64,000 nt of DNA from the NCBI RefSeq assembly GCF_007655135.1, contig NW_022204114.1:62001-126000 (forward strand), in the 5' to 3' direction. The translations under genes were made by a program, and so were the position numbers. Below, one piece after another: positions 47,574-59,172 of the stretch. Under the pieces are notes generated by a model. That model had not been told where the DNA came from and made no database searches. It worked only from the letters and a program-made list of their open reading frames with translations. Each line of letters opens with the position of its first letter. Within the stretch, counting starts at the first letter, position 1. The stretch comes from Punica granatum. Its lineage: Eukaryota; Streptophyta; Magnoliopsida; Myrtales; Lythraceae.

Positions 47574-49070
47574 ATGGATCGCCCGCGTCCCTGTCCTAGG
47601 CTTGATGTCATCATCACACCATCTGCGGACATTACTCGCCTTTGGAACACATTCCGCCCAGTGGACCGTGCATTCCTCCGGCTCATCATAGGAGACCTAC
47701 CATTACTCGCTGATTCTCCCGTCGATTGGACCCTACTCAGAACTGCCATTAGTTTTTGGGACACTCAGCGAGCCGTTTTCAGCTTTCATGGGACAGAGTT
47801 AGCCCCTACAGTAGAAGAATATGCTACACTCCTTCAGCGGTCTACACCGATTCATGACATCGTGGTGCCTAACCAGTTTGCCACGATACAGAACAGACTA
47901 GCCATCCTTTTAAGTCTCCGCAACGAAGAAGTTCATTGCGAGCTTTAGTATGGAGGGGAGCAAAGCATTAGAACTACATGGCTCATAGATTTCATACAGG
48001 CCCGTGCTCTGAATGCCACGGGAGAGTCTTATCAGCGTGACGCTTGTCACGGGTTTCTTTTGCTCATCTTCGGGACTATGCTATTCCCGTACTCGTCGAA
48101 GCTCACAGACGGGGCACTTGCTCAGGTCATCCTCCAAGTGGTAGGAGGCCATAGTTATGTGGAAGCCGTTTTGGCTGAGACCATTCGGTCTCTTGACTAT
48201 GTACGAGAGAATCGATGGGGCAGGATGAGAGGATCCCCACATCTGCTTCAGATTTGGCTTCTAGCACATATCAGACCGTTCGGCTTATCCCATCCATTTT
48301 CATGTATCACCGACGAGCGATCACTCATCGCTCGTTTACTTCATGTGTTTCGACCCTCCGACAGTAACTACACCGACTGGATGCGGTTTATGGAAGAACT
48401 CACCCCAGCACAGTTTTTATGGACTACACGTTGGAATCCTGGCGGTCCCATGATCATTGGATGTCCTTCAGTTATAGGACTTCCCTTAATTAGTCATTTA
48501 GGGTGCACACTTATCTTTCCATCCCGAGTCATCAGACAACTTGGTGGGCTACAAGATATTCCTATAGAGGCAGATCGCACTTCACACCGCTTCAGGTGGG
48601 CAAACACCGCAATTTCACTCTCGGATAGGATTCTACGCGTTAGAGAGGTCCGATGCTTATGGAGCACGCGCATCGTCCAGGAACTGTACTTCCCAGAGCA
48701 TCCCACTGACGAGGAGCGAGCTTTCTCGGCTTCAGCAGCGTATGTGATGCAGTTCCATCCGTATGGATTCGCACCTGTTCGTCGGCTACGCATGCCACAG
48801 ATGCTACAGACATCGCAGGGAGACATTCCAGATGCAGAGAGCTCAGTCCAAGGAGCCGTGCGCACAGAGCTGCAGGTTATTAGGGCAGAGCGAGATCGTC
48901 TTCGCTGTGAGCTAGTGGATATTCGTGCAGAACTCACTGATCACAGAGAGCTTCAGAGCGAGTTGGCTCAAACTCGTGCACGCGTAGCGAGCCAAGACGG
49001 GGAGATAACGCGTTTGAGCGCTACGCTGGATCGAGCGCAGGCAAGAGCGCGCAGGATCTCCCACCCTTGA
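47574..49070 (+). pseudogene. E2 ORF1 with one nonsense codon
   Basis: This is the homologue of the E1 ORF1 protein over its whole length: MDRPRPCPRL at the start, GGHSYVEAVLAETIRSLDY in the middle, and the C-terminal coiled coil (ERDRLRCELVD...) ending SHP. One in-frame TAG at 47,946-47,948 (codon 125) follows EL, where E1 reads LHQR. The frame is otherwise open to 49,070, so a one-base change would account for the break. Function is unknown; the protein may be a particle or nucleic-acid partner, which is a guess from the coiled coil. Confidence 0.85.
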
Positions 49071-49375
49071 GCTTAGTTGCTGAGCGTTTTTGCCTGTACA
49101 AAACCCGCGTAGCGCTCACTCAGCTACGGGTCGTAACAGTTGTCGGTTTAATGTTTATGTTTCCTTTCGAACAGACTGCCTTTGTAAATTATGAAACGTG
49201 AATCAAACTGATGTAATGGCATTAGTGTTTTTAAACTCATACATCTCATGCATTCATACATTGTCATTTACATTTTGAAGATGATCAACACATAACAATT
49301 ACACTTATACACTTACACATACATAGGTACTAACAACTGGCGTCGCATCGATATCCTACTCGGCCACGCGGAAGA
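49071..49375 (+). other. ORF1-gag spacer of E2
   Basis: The 305-bp AT-richer spacer has no gene. It contains the ACAACTGGCG word also seen in E1 before gag. Confidence 0.5.
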
Positions 49376-52106
49376 ATGGCCGAAGAGCAACAACCCGTTA
49401 TCTCGGAGCAAGACGCGCCACCGATGCCTGTATAGTCCCTTCCGGAAGACACGCGCGTGATGTCATCTCCAGCATCTACAGTGTATTCCGGCGCTCTTCC
49501 AACGCACTTCCCTTCTCCTGCACAGGCGTCATCCAATGTTGTCGATCCCGTGCGTTTTGCTGCACTCGAAGGGACGGTTAATCAGTTGGCTGCCAACATG
49601 AATACCAATATGACAGAGCTCATGGCTATGCTTCGGGATCAAAACCGAGCTTCCTCGAGCCACACTCCGCCTCCTGGACGCAAGACAACTGTTCACCGGA
49701 ATCCGATCGACCCTCCTATTTATGTGACGGATAGCGAAGATATGTCTTTTCCAGCAATGACATATGTGCCGACAGTCAGCCCAGTCAGTGATCCTATGCC
49801 ACCACCACCGGCTCCTACATCAGTGCCGTTTCCACCCGCGGCATTCCTATCAACAGATCTCGCGATGCTCACTTTGCCACCGCTCACCATACCTACTCTA
49901 TCTCCAATTTACACAGTTCCACCACCGACGGTTCCTCCAGTCGTAATCGCACAAATCCCTGCTCCTGCTGCGGAACCTTTTTCCTTCCAAGCTCCACAAA
50001 CCCAAATGAGCTTTTCTTACCAAACTCCACCGCCTCTAAATATTCCCCCCACTGAACCAGGCACGCCTACTCATGCCGCACCTGCAGTTCTACCGACGAC
50101 CATTCCTCCTGAAAATGAACAGGAGAAAAGAATGAAGAGAATGGAGGAAACCATTCGAACCCTCCAAGCAGGCACGTCCCGTCCTGACTTCGATGACAGT
50201 GACTGGAATCTCTTTCCGGGCATGTTGTTACCCCCTAAGATCAAGATTCCAGATTTTAAGAGGTACGATGGGACTAAAGACCCTCGGCATCATCTCCGTC
50301 ACTATCATAGCAAAATGCTTTCGTATTGGGATTACGAGGAATTTGTCATCCAGACTTTTCAAGACAGTCTTACGGGATCGGCGTTAGATTGGTTTATGAC
50401 CCTGAAAGCCGGTGACATCCCTACATGGACAGATCTTTCTCAGAAATTCCTCGACCAGTACCGATTCTGTGCAGAGACACCTCCTACTCTTCTTGATCTT
50501 AGCATGACAGAGATGAGAGAAAGTCAAACTTTCGAAGCATACGCAACGGAATGGAGGGGAAAAGCAGCAAAGCACATTCCTCCAATCACTGAGCGACAGC
50601 AAGTTCAACTGTTTCATTCTACGCTCAGAGGCGCATACTACTCACATCTCCTGGCTCATACTTCCTCTTTCTCAGACCTGATTGAGGCAGGAAAGAAGTT
50701 GGATATGGGTGTTAAGCTAGGAAGAATTGAAGGCCCGTCAAGGAAGAAGGATGGAGAGACACCGAAGAAACAAACTCCCGGAATATCCAGAAGAGGCAAA
50801 GACGCGACTATTGGCATCGTCAATTCTGGACATCAAGCTCCACAGCCAATGTCGGTGGACTACACCCCTGCATTACCGACTTCTCAGGCATATGCGCATT
50901 CTGTGCAGTATGTGCAACCTCATCAAACGCCGCAAGCTTATTTCTCAACCCCGCCCACTGTTATCCAGTCACAACCTCCGCAACCGTACCCTTCTGTTCA
51001 AGTTCAACAAGCTAGACCCCCGGCTTCGAGACCTCCTCAGCCGGCTCAACGTGTTCCAGCTCCAAGAACTCAACAAGACAGTGCTGCTCAATCGCGTTCA
51101 CGCAAGCAATACACCAATTTACCAGCTCCCCCCTCTCACATATTCAGACAGCTCCTTGCAGGCGACAAGATCAAAACAGAAGCACCAGGTCCCCGTTTCG
51201 ATCCGTCCATGCATAACCAAAATCTTCGCGGTGAATTTCATCAGGGTGCTCCTGGTCACACTCTGGATACTTGTTGGAGACTCCGGGATAAAATCCAGGA
51301 GATGATTGATGCAAGACAAATCTTCTTTAACGAGGTGAAGCCGCCGAATGTCCGTGCAAATCCTCTTCCTGATCATGGATCAGGTTCAGGACCTTTTGTG
51401 AACATGATTAGCATTGCTGCTATTGAGGAGGAAGAAGATGCGCAAAAGGCCTCAACTCCATTTGCCATTAACTATGCTCCAGTAGAAGTCGCATTCGCTC
51501 CCGTCCCGTTCGTTATAGAAGTTCCTGCAAAGGAGCCTTATCACGATAGTCGAGTTCCCTGGACATATGAGAGCGAGGTTGCCAGTGCAGAACTGGAAAT
51601 GAGCACGATGGGAATCATGCGTTCAGGACGGGTTTATCAGGGTCCAGAGCCTGTTGACAAAGGAAAGGCTCCCGCTACTGAGTTCTCAACCGTTCCAAAA
51701 GCCGTGTCACTCTCTACAAAGAAGGTCACCGATCAAGAAGCCGAAGATTTCATGAAGGTGATCAAAGCAAGCGAATACAAAGTGGTCGAGCAAATGAGCA
51801 AGTCACCAGCTCATATATCGCTGCTCGCATTGCTTTTGAACTCCGAATCTCATCGGAATGCTTTTCCTGAAAGTTCTCACTGCGGCACAAGTCCCGAAAG
51901 ATACTGCACTGGATAGAATCGAGGAGACGGTGAACTCTATTTTCTCGAATCATATTTCCTTTTCGGAAGACGACATTCCCTCGGAAGGACAAGGACACTT
52001 GCGGGCATTGCACATAGTTTGCAAGTGCAACAACCACGTCGTTGGTCGAGTCATGATCGACAACGGCTCTGCTCTTAACGTTTGCCCCGTCTCCACGCTG
52101 AAATAG
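49376..52106 (+). pseudogene. E2 gag and N-terminal protease, broken
   Basis: This is the same protein as the E1 gag frame. If translation starts at ATG 49,376 (as in E1) a TAG at codon 20 (49,433-49,435) stops it; ATG 49,457 downstream gives a long open frame of 819 codons and could be a substitute start. The Retrotrans_gag core is at about 50,260-50,560 (DPRHHLRHY, SALDWFMTL). The zinc-knuckle variant at 51,230-51,274 has lost its first Cys: GGT replaces TGC, giving GEFHQGAPGHTLDTC. One extra base near 51,857 shifts the frame; the correct frame then runs through the protease site IDNGSALNV (Asp at 52,059-52,061) to TAG 52,104-52,106, the stop shared with E1. Confidence 0.87.
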
Positions 52107-52976
52107 ATGAACGTGGACATGAGTCGCATTCGTGCAAGTAAGACCACCGTTCGAGCCTTTGACGGCTCTAAGAGAGTGGTGAACGGTGAAATTGATCTCC
52201 TAATTGATGTGGGTCCTTGCTCATTCTCTATTACCTTCCAGATCCTTGAAATACCCAATGCTTTTAGTCTCCTACTTGGAAGGCCATGGATTCACGCCGC
52301 CGGCGCCGTTCCTTCATCATTGCACCAGAAGTTGAAATTCTTTGCTGAAGGCAAACTCATCACTGTCAACGGCGAGGAAGATTATGCAGTCTATAAGGAA
52401 ACAGCCATCCCTTATATCAGCATTGGAGAAGATCAGAACCTCCCCTTCCATTCTTTCGACATGATCTCCGTAATTCGAGACTACGGAGAGGTCAGTCCAT
52501 CACGAACTGATCGCATGATTGGAAAGGTTCTCTTGAAGAACAACTATGTCCCTGGAATTGGACTCGGGGCACGTGCACAGGGAATCCTTCGACTGATTGA
52601 AATGGAGGAATACCGCAATAGGAGGGGACTCGGCTTTCGCCCCTCCTGTCATGAGATCATGCAAGCTCGTCGTGGAAAACATCTACACCGCCTTGCTGCA
52701 TATTACGGAAAGCTTTGTAGGGACATTCCAGTTCCACCCCTCTCACAGTTTTTTGCAGCACCACCGCAAATCATGGGAGGCACCTCCGAGAGCCCGATCA
52801 CTAAAACAGATGACTTCTCTTCGGATGCAGTTGAAGCGTTTTTGGCTTTGCCAGCCATATATGTCGTCACTGAGGAGATATCTTCTAAGGTTCATATCCG
52901 CCCTGTACGGGAGGATGAGGAGCTTACCAACTGGACTTCAGTTCCGCTCTACTCGACCATAGTTGCCGATGTGTGA
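52107..52976 (+). pseudogene. E2 protease C-terminal part with G-patch
   Basis: This frame is continuous with the protease frame after the shared TAG. It shows VRAFDGSKR, IDLLIDVGP, LLLGRPWI and a G-patch at 52,509-52,640 (GIGLGARAQG, RRGLGF). The stop TGA at 52,974 overlaps a GTGACG donor, as in E1. It has no internal stop or shift. Confidence 0.8.
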
Positions 52977-53161
52977 CGGTCTTTATACATAATGCTACCT
53001 GCGTGTCGGCAATGCCATAAGCCACATGACAGAAGAGGGGTTTTTGTTATGGCCTGTTAATAGAATCCCTGCGTGTTTTTTGATTTCCTGTGTCTAAATT
53101 CTCTCTCTTGCACTTACTCCTAGCATCTTTAATTTCTAAAACAATTCACTTTCATGTCCAG
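52973..53161 (+). other. Putative intron between PRO and RT (E2)
   Basis: This 189-bp candidate has donor GT|GTGACG and acceptor GTCCAG|GCTCC. Removal keeps frame into RT. Exon edges match E1 exactly although the intron itself is diverged and 30 bp shorter. The donor lacks the GTAAG consensus of E1, so it may be weaker. Confidence 0.7.
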
Positions 53162-53795
53162 GCTCCAATCGAATCCAAATCACGGATATAACGATTCGGA
53201 TTCACTCAAAACACATCTCGGAAAGTCCCTACCCATATACTTCGGGGAAGGACTTGACGAGGATGGTCGCGTGCCCGAGATAGAAGAGAGTTTGCATCGT
53301 CTCGAAAACCACCAACTCACTTCCGTCGAGCCAACCGAAGACATCAACATAGGCAATGCAGAAGAACCACACACCCTTAGAATCAGGACTGGACTTGACC
53401 CTGTACAGAGGGCCCGAATGATCGACTTCTTGACAGAGTATCAGGAGGTCTTCGCTTGGTCCTACGCCGATATGTCAGGCCTAGACCCCTCAATCGTAAA
53501 GCATTTCCTTCCACTCGACACTGAAAGATTCCCACCCAAGCGCCAACACTTGCGACGTCAACGAGCTGACCTTCTCTTACGCATTAAGGAAGAAGTCATC
53601 AAGCAGGTAGACGCGGGATTCTTGGAGGTATGCAATTACTATGAATGGGTAGCGAACATTGTTCCAGTGGAAAAGAAGAATGGGAAAGTCAGAGTCTGCA
53701 TCGACTACCGAGATCTCAATAGGGCTAGCCCAAAGGATAACTTTCCGCTGCCTCACATCGATGTCTTGGTGGACAATACAGCACGCCACACATAA
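53162..53795 (+). pseudogene. E2 RT, N-terminal part ending in a nonsense codon
   Basis: This encodes the linker and fingers of RT (HFLPLDTERFPPKRQ, EWVANIVPVEKK, IDYRDLNRASPKDNFPLP). TAA at 53,793-53,795 stands where E1 has a Gln codon, just before FMDGFSGYNQI. The stop removes the catalytic centre. It looks like a C-to-T change of CAA. An ATG at 53,154 lies inside the putative intron and is probably not used. Confidence 0.85.
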
Positions 53796-53804
53796 TTCTC
53801 CTTC

Positions 53805-56603
53805 ATGGACGGTTTCTCTGGATACAATCAGATTCAGATGGCCGGAGAAGACAAAGTCAAGACCACATTCATCACGATGTGGGGTACATTTTGCTACAAG
53901 GTCATGTCTTTCGGTGTCAAAAATGCCGGGGCAACCTATCAACGGGCAATGGTTACTCTCTTTCATGACATGATGCATAAAGAGATCGAGGTCTATGTCG
54001 ACGACATGATCGCGAAGTCCAAAGAAGGAGAAGATCATTTGGTTAACCTCAAACGATTGTTCAACCGTCTCAAGAAGTATAAACTCCGACTTAACCCAGC
54101 GAAATGCACATTTGGCGTCAAGTCAGGGAAATTGTTAGGGTTTATAGTTAGTGAGGAAGGCATCAAGGTCGACCATGACAAGGTTAAAGCGATCATGGAA
54201 TTGCCCCCTCCATCGACGGTGCGCGAAGTAAGGAGCTTCTTAGGACGGCTGAATTACATTGCGCGTTTCATTGCAAATTTAACAGATAAGTGCCAACCAC
54301 TCTTCCGTCTGCTTCGCAAAAATGCAGCGGTCGAATGGGATGACGAGTGTCAGAAAGCTTTTGATACCATCAAGGCATATCTAATTCAGCCACCGGTGTT
54401 GGTTCCACCTTCACCGGATCGTCCTCTCATTTTGTACTTGACGGTGCGCCGACAATCCATCGGATGCATGTTAGGGCAAAAGGACGAATCCTCTCACGCA
54501 GAGCGAGCAATTTATTATTTAAGCAAAAAGTTCACTGAAGGGGAGTCCAACTACCCTGAGATAGAGAAAATGTGTTGCGCACTTGTGTGGGTCATGCAAA
54601 GGCTCCGACAATACACTCTCTACCATACTGTTTGCCTGCTGTCGAAGATAGATCCTTTGAAATATCTACTTAGCAGTCCGTCCTCCATGAAGAACATAGC
54701 AAAATGGCGTTGCCAACTGACTGAGTACGACATCGAATATGTGTCGCGCACATCAATGAAGGGCCAAGCGATAGCAGATCATCTAGCAGAGTTCCCAATT
54801 GTCGATGACACACCAATCAACTCTGACTTTCCAGATGAAAGAATCCTCCAAATGAGTGGTGAGGAGGAAATCATTAGATGGAAGATGTACTTTGATGGTG
54901 CAGTCAATTCCACCAGGTCAGGTATTGGCGCAGTGCTGATATCCCCGGAAGGGCGTCATTTCCCTGTTGCAGCGAAGATTGATTTCCCCTGCACCAACAA
55001 CATAGCCGAATATGAGGCATGTATCCTCGGCTTGCAGGCGGCGGTCGACCTCAAAGTCAAGGAGCTTGAAGTGTTTGGAGATTCTATGCTCACAATCTTT
55101 CAGACACTCAAACAGTGGAAGACGAAAGATCCGAAACTGGTGCCATATCATGAGTACCTCGAAGACTTGACAGAGAACTTCAAGGACATTTCATTTACAT
55201 ACACACCGCGCATGAAGAACCAGTTCGCCGATGCACTCGCAACGCTCGCTTCCATGGTTAGCATTACAAAAGAGAATCTCATCGAGCCCCTCGAGTTTGA
55301 GATTGCTCAGAGCCCTGCCCATTGCGATGTAATCGACGCTGTCGACGGCAAACCGTGGTATGCAGACATTAAACACTTGCTACAAACGGGTCAATTCCCA
55401 GCATTCACCGATCGACATGACCGAAGGACTCTTCGGCGCATTGCAGCAAATTTCTTCCTGAGTGGTGAAACCCTTTACCGCCGTTCATTCGATGCCACAC
55501 TGCTTCGGAGTGTTGATGAGAATGAGGCACAACGCCTCATGGAAGAAGTGCACGAGGGAAATTGCGGACCTCACATGAACGGGCTCATGCTAGCAAAGAA
55601 GCTCATGCGACTCGGGTATTTCTGGTCCACCATGGAGACTGACTGCGTCAAACATGTCAGGCATTGTCATTTGTGTCAAGTCTACGCGAATCAGATCAGA
55701 GCACCACCCAACGAGCTGCATCCAATGGCTGCTCCTTGGCCCTTTTCAATGTGGGGCATGGACGTAATTGGTCCTATCAACCCCAAAGCATCCAATGGGC
55801 ACTTGTACATACTGGTAGCTATCGATTACTTCACCAAATGGATCGAAGCTATCACCCTTGCATCGGTCACTGCAAAAATCGTGGCACGCTTCCTCAAACG
55901 CGACATTATCGCACGTTACGGGGTCCCTGCGACACTTGTCACAGACAACGCCAAGAATTTGAATAATAAGCTCAGTGACGATCTCTGTGCACAGTTCAAG
56001 ATCCTACACCGCAACTCCTCTCCGTATCGTCCACAAATGAACGGCGCGGTAGAGGCAGCAAACAAGAACATAAAGAAAATCATTGAAAAGATGATAGTGA
56101 ATTACAAAGACTGGCACGAGATGCTCCCGTTCGCACTCTTGGCGTATCGGACTTCTATCCGCTCGTCCACCGGAGCAACCCCGTATTCTTTGGTTTACGG
56201 CATGGAAGCAGTTCTTCCAATCGAAGTAGAGATTCCCTCTATGAGGGTCCTTGCCGAGTCCAAGCTTAAGGAAGCAGAATGGGCGAAGCAACGCTACGAA
56301 CAGCTTAATCTCATTGATGAGAGGCGGCTAACAGCACTTTGCCACGGTCAGTGCTATCAGCAAAGAATGGCCCGAGCTTTTAATAAGAAAGTTCGTCCTC
56401 GCGAGTTCAGCCCCGGTGACCTCGTCCTGCGGAAAGTTTTGCATATCGCCCCTGATTCCAGGGGCAAGTTTCCTTACAAATACGACGGTCCCTTCATCGT
56501 TAAAGAAGTCTTTGATGGCGGGGCAATCATTCTCAATGATATGGACGGGAACGAGAACGCTCTTCCGGTCAACGCTGATACACTTAAGAAATACTATCTG
56601 TGA
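53805..56603 (+). pseudogene. E2 pol remainder: RT, RNase H, second RNase H, integrase
   Basis: This is a continuous 932-codon frame, in phase with the RT part upstream. Residues 1-90 hold FMDGFSGYNQI and the catalytic YVDD near residue 64. The first RNase H remnant is at about 195-300. The second, archaeal-type RNase H has Asp at residue 364 (YFDGAV), Glu in AEYEACILGLQ, Asp in VFGDSM and QFADALATLA. The integrase zinc finger begins at His 583; catalytic D653, D714 and E750 show the D-35-E spacing. The C-terminus has PGDLVLRKVLH and YDGPFIVKEVF, without a chromodomain. No frameshift is seen, so only the upstream TAA breaks pol. E1 carries its break further down, in the second RNase H. Confidence 0.9.
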
Positions 56604-56772
56604 TGGTGTTTCTCTCATTCCACTGTGGATGTTTTTCTCAAATGCACATTACATTTTTAGCTTTCTTCGCATGTACAATTTCCCAGCACTTTCATTTCTG
56701 TTTACTAATACACTCCCCTCTTCTCCTCTTTCCCTTTCTCTGAACTTTTCCTGAGAGAAAAATAATGAATCT

Positions 56773-57062
56773 CCCGCTAGGTTGAAAACCTCTTCGAGGC
56801 GGCCTGGGCAAAATTTAGGGAATGAGGGGCACGGTTTAAAATCCCGCAAAGGGGGGCCGTGGCAAAAGGAGAGTACAAAACGAAATCCTCGCTAGAGTGA
56901 AAACCCGAAAGGGCGCCCTAGGCAAAAATTAGAGGAACCGAGAGGTATGACCAGATCCAATCAGGACGGTCATAGCAAAAGGTGAGCTCTAAATGAGAGA
57001 AAAGTCTAAAAGAATACCCCGCTAGGTCGTCACGCGTCTTGCGACCTAGGCAAAAGTTAGGG
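56773..57062 (+). other. Five stem-loop array in E2 3' UTR
   Basis: Same order as E1. Stem 1: CTAGGTT/GGCCTGG with inner CCTC/GAGG (56,778-56,808). Stem 2: CACGG/CCGTG (56,830-56,861). Stem 3: CTAG/CTAG with inner CCC-GAAA-GGG (56,892-56,921). Stem 4: TATGACC/GGTCATA (56,946-56,974). Stem 5: CTAGGTCG/CGACCTAG (57,022-57,049). Each 3' arm is followed by GCAAAA. No coding. Confidence 0.82.
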
Positions 57063-57716
57063 GCCTTTGGCAGCTCGACTATGAAATGACAACTACACTC
57101 AGTGTGAAGCGACAACAAGTAGTAGTTTGGCAGTCTTCGATGCAAGCAAACTCTCTTTGACTCTCACAGCACAAGACACGTTTCGACATGCAGTCGAATC
57201 GCCGTATCCTTGATTTGGAGGATCCCAAAATCCCTCCGTTTACCTTAAAGCAAATTCTACGGGTCATGCCCGTTCTGTAAAAAAAAAAAAAAAAAAAAGC
57301 CTTTCTTGTCAAGTCACAATTTAGCGGGAGACGACCACCCCTTTTAATGGTCATTATGTTCAAATCCCCAAAGCATTATTATTCAGACTTCTTTACACAT
57401 CCTCATTATGGCTATAGAGTAAGATTGACAACCACTATTAGCTCTTTTGATTCTAGATGCAGGAAGCAGGATGTGAACCCCGACAAGAGTTTCTTTTTGA
57501 CGAATGCATGTCTGCCTTATGCCAAAAACTACAGTTTGAATCCGAAGAGAGACCTTCAGGATAACACTCCAGGCATTCAATGACATCGAAATCAGTTGGC
57601 AAGCAATGAAGCGTCCTACCACAGCATCGATTGCAACACGGACGAACTCAGTGATGGAGGAAGCACAATGATTCCTTCCACACCTCAAACCACTCCTCAG
57701 CGTTTGCATTTACTTC
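57063..57716 (+). other. E2 3' UTR between stem-loops and 56-bp array
   Basis: No gene is supported. It contains a hairpin ACGGG-TCATG-CCCGT (57,259-57,273) also found in E1, then a run of 20 A at 57,279-57,298. The A run replaces CTAAAAG in E1, so it is more likely slippage than a poly(A) tail of another insertion; no target duplication is visible around it. Confidence 0.6.
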
Positions 57717-59171
57717 GTGCGCCTTTATTTCCGCAATGCACTTTCATTGGCGCGCACCTTCTCAGGATCGCAGTGCGCCTTTATTTCCGCAATGCACTTT
57801 CATTGGCGTGCACCTTCTCAGGATCGCAGTGCGCCTTTATTTCCGCAATGCACTTTCATTGGCGTGCACCTTCTCAGGATCGCAGTGCGTCTTTATTTCC
57901 GCAATGCACTTTCATTAGCGTGCACCTTCTCAGGATTGCAGTGCGCCTTTATTTTCACAATGCACTTTAATTGGCGTGCACCTTCTCAGGATCGCAGTGC
58001 GCCTTTATTTTCACAATGCACTTTAATTGGCCTGCACCATCTCAGGATCGCAGTGCGCCTTTATTTCCGCAATGCACTTTCATTGGCGTGCACCTTCTCA
58101 GGATCGCAGTGTGCCTTTATTTCCGCAATGCACTTAAATTGGCGTGCACCTTCTTAGGATCACTGTGCCCATTTATTTCCGCAATGCATTTTAATTGGCG
58201 TGCACCTTCTCAGGATCGCAGTGCGCCTTTATTTCCGCAATGCACTTTCATTGGCGTGCACCTTCTCAGGATCGCAGTGCGCCTTTATTTTCGCAATGCA
58301 CTTTCATTGGCGTGCACCTTCTCAGGATCGCAGTGCGCCTTTATTTCCGCAATGCACTTTCATTGGCGTGCACCTTCTCAGGATCGCAGTGCGCCTTTAT
58401 TTTCACAATGCACTTTAATTGGCGTGCACCTTCTCAGGATCGCAGTGCGCCTTTATTTTCACAATGCACTTTAATTGGCATGCACCTTCTCAGGATCGCA
58501 GTGCGCCTTTATTTCCGCAATGCACTTTCATTGGCGTGCACCTTCTCAGGATCGCAGTGCGCCTTTATTTCCGCAATGCACTTTAATTGGCGTGCACCTT
58601 CTCAGGATCACAGTGCCCATTTATTTCCGCAATGCATTTTAATTGGCGTGCACCTTCTCAGGATCGCAGTGCGCCTTTATTTCCGCAATGCACTTTCATT
58701 GGCGTGCACCTTCTCAGGATCGCAGTGCGCCTTTATTTCCGCAATGCACTTTCATTGGCGTGCACCTTCTCAGGATCGCAGTGCGCCTTTATTTCCGCAA
58801 TGCACTTTCATTGGCGTGCACCTTCTCAGGATCGCAGTGCGCCTTTATTTCGCAATGCACTTTCATTGGCGTGCACCTTCTCAGGATCGCAGTGCGCCTT
58901 TATTTCCGCAATGCACTTTCATTGGCGTGCACCTTCTCAGGATCGCAGTGCGCCTTTATTTCCGCAATGCACTTTCATTGGCGTGCACCTTCTCAGGATC
59001 GCAGTGCTCCTTTATTTTCGCAATGCACTTTCATTGGCGTGCACCTTCTCAGGATCGCAGTGCGCCTTTATTTCCGCAATGCACTTTCATTAGCGTGCAC
59101 CTTCTCAGGATCGCAGTGCGCCTTTATTTCCGCAATGCACTTTCATTGGCGTGCACCTTCTTAGGATCGCA
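57717..59171 (+). repeat. 56-bp tandem array, 26 copies, in E2 3' UTR
   Basis: The unit starts GTGCGCCTTTATTTCCGCAA and contains GCACTTTCATTGGCGTGCACC and CTCAGGATCGCA (adjacent words overlap). The array is 1,455 bp, equal to 26 units with one base missing in the unit near 58,850. Variant units (TTTTCACAATG; CCCATTTATTTCC at about 58,168 and 58,616) recur about 448 bp apart, giving an 8-unit higher-order period. Chance open frames of up to 344 codons arise from the repeat and are not coding. Tandem arrays at this site are a known source of plant satellites. Confidence 0.96.
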
Positions 59172-59172
59172 G

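Noticed and set aside
57279..57298. Run of 20 A as the tail of a SINE or processed pseudogene
   Set aside because: E1 has an A-rich word at the same place, no target duplication flanks the run, and no inserted gene precedes it.
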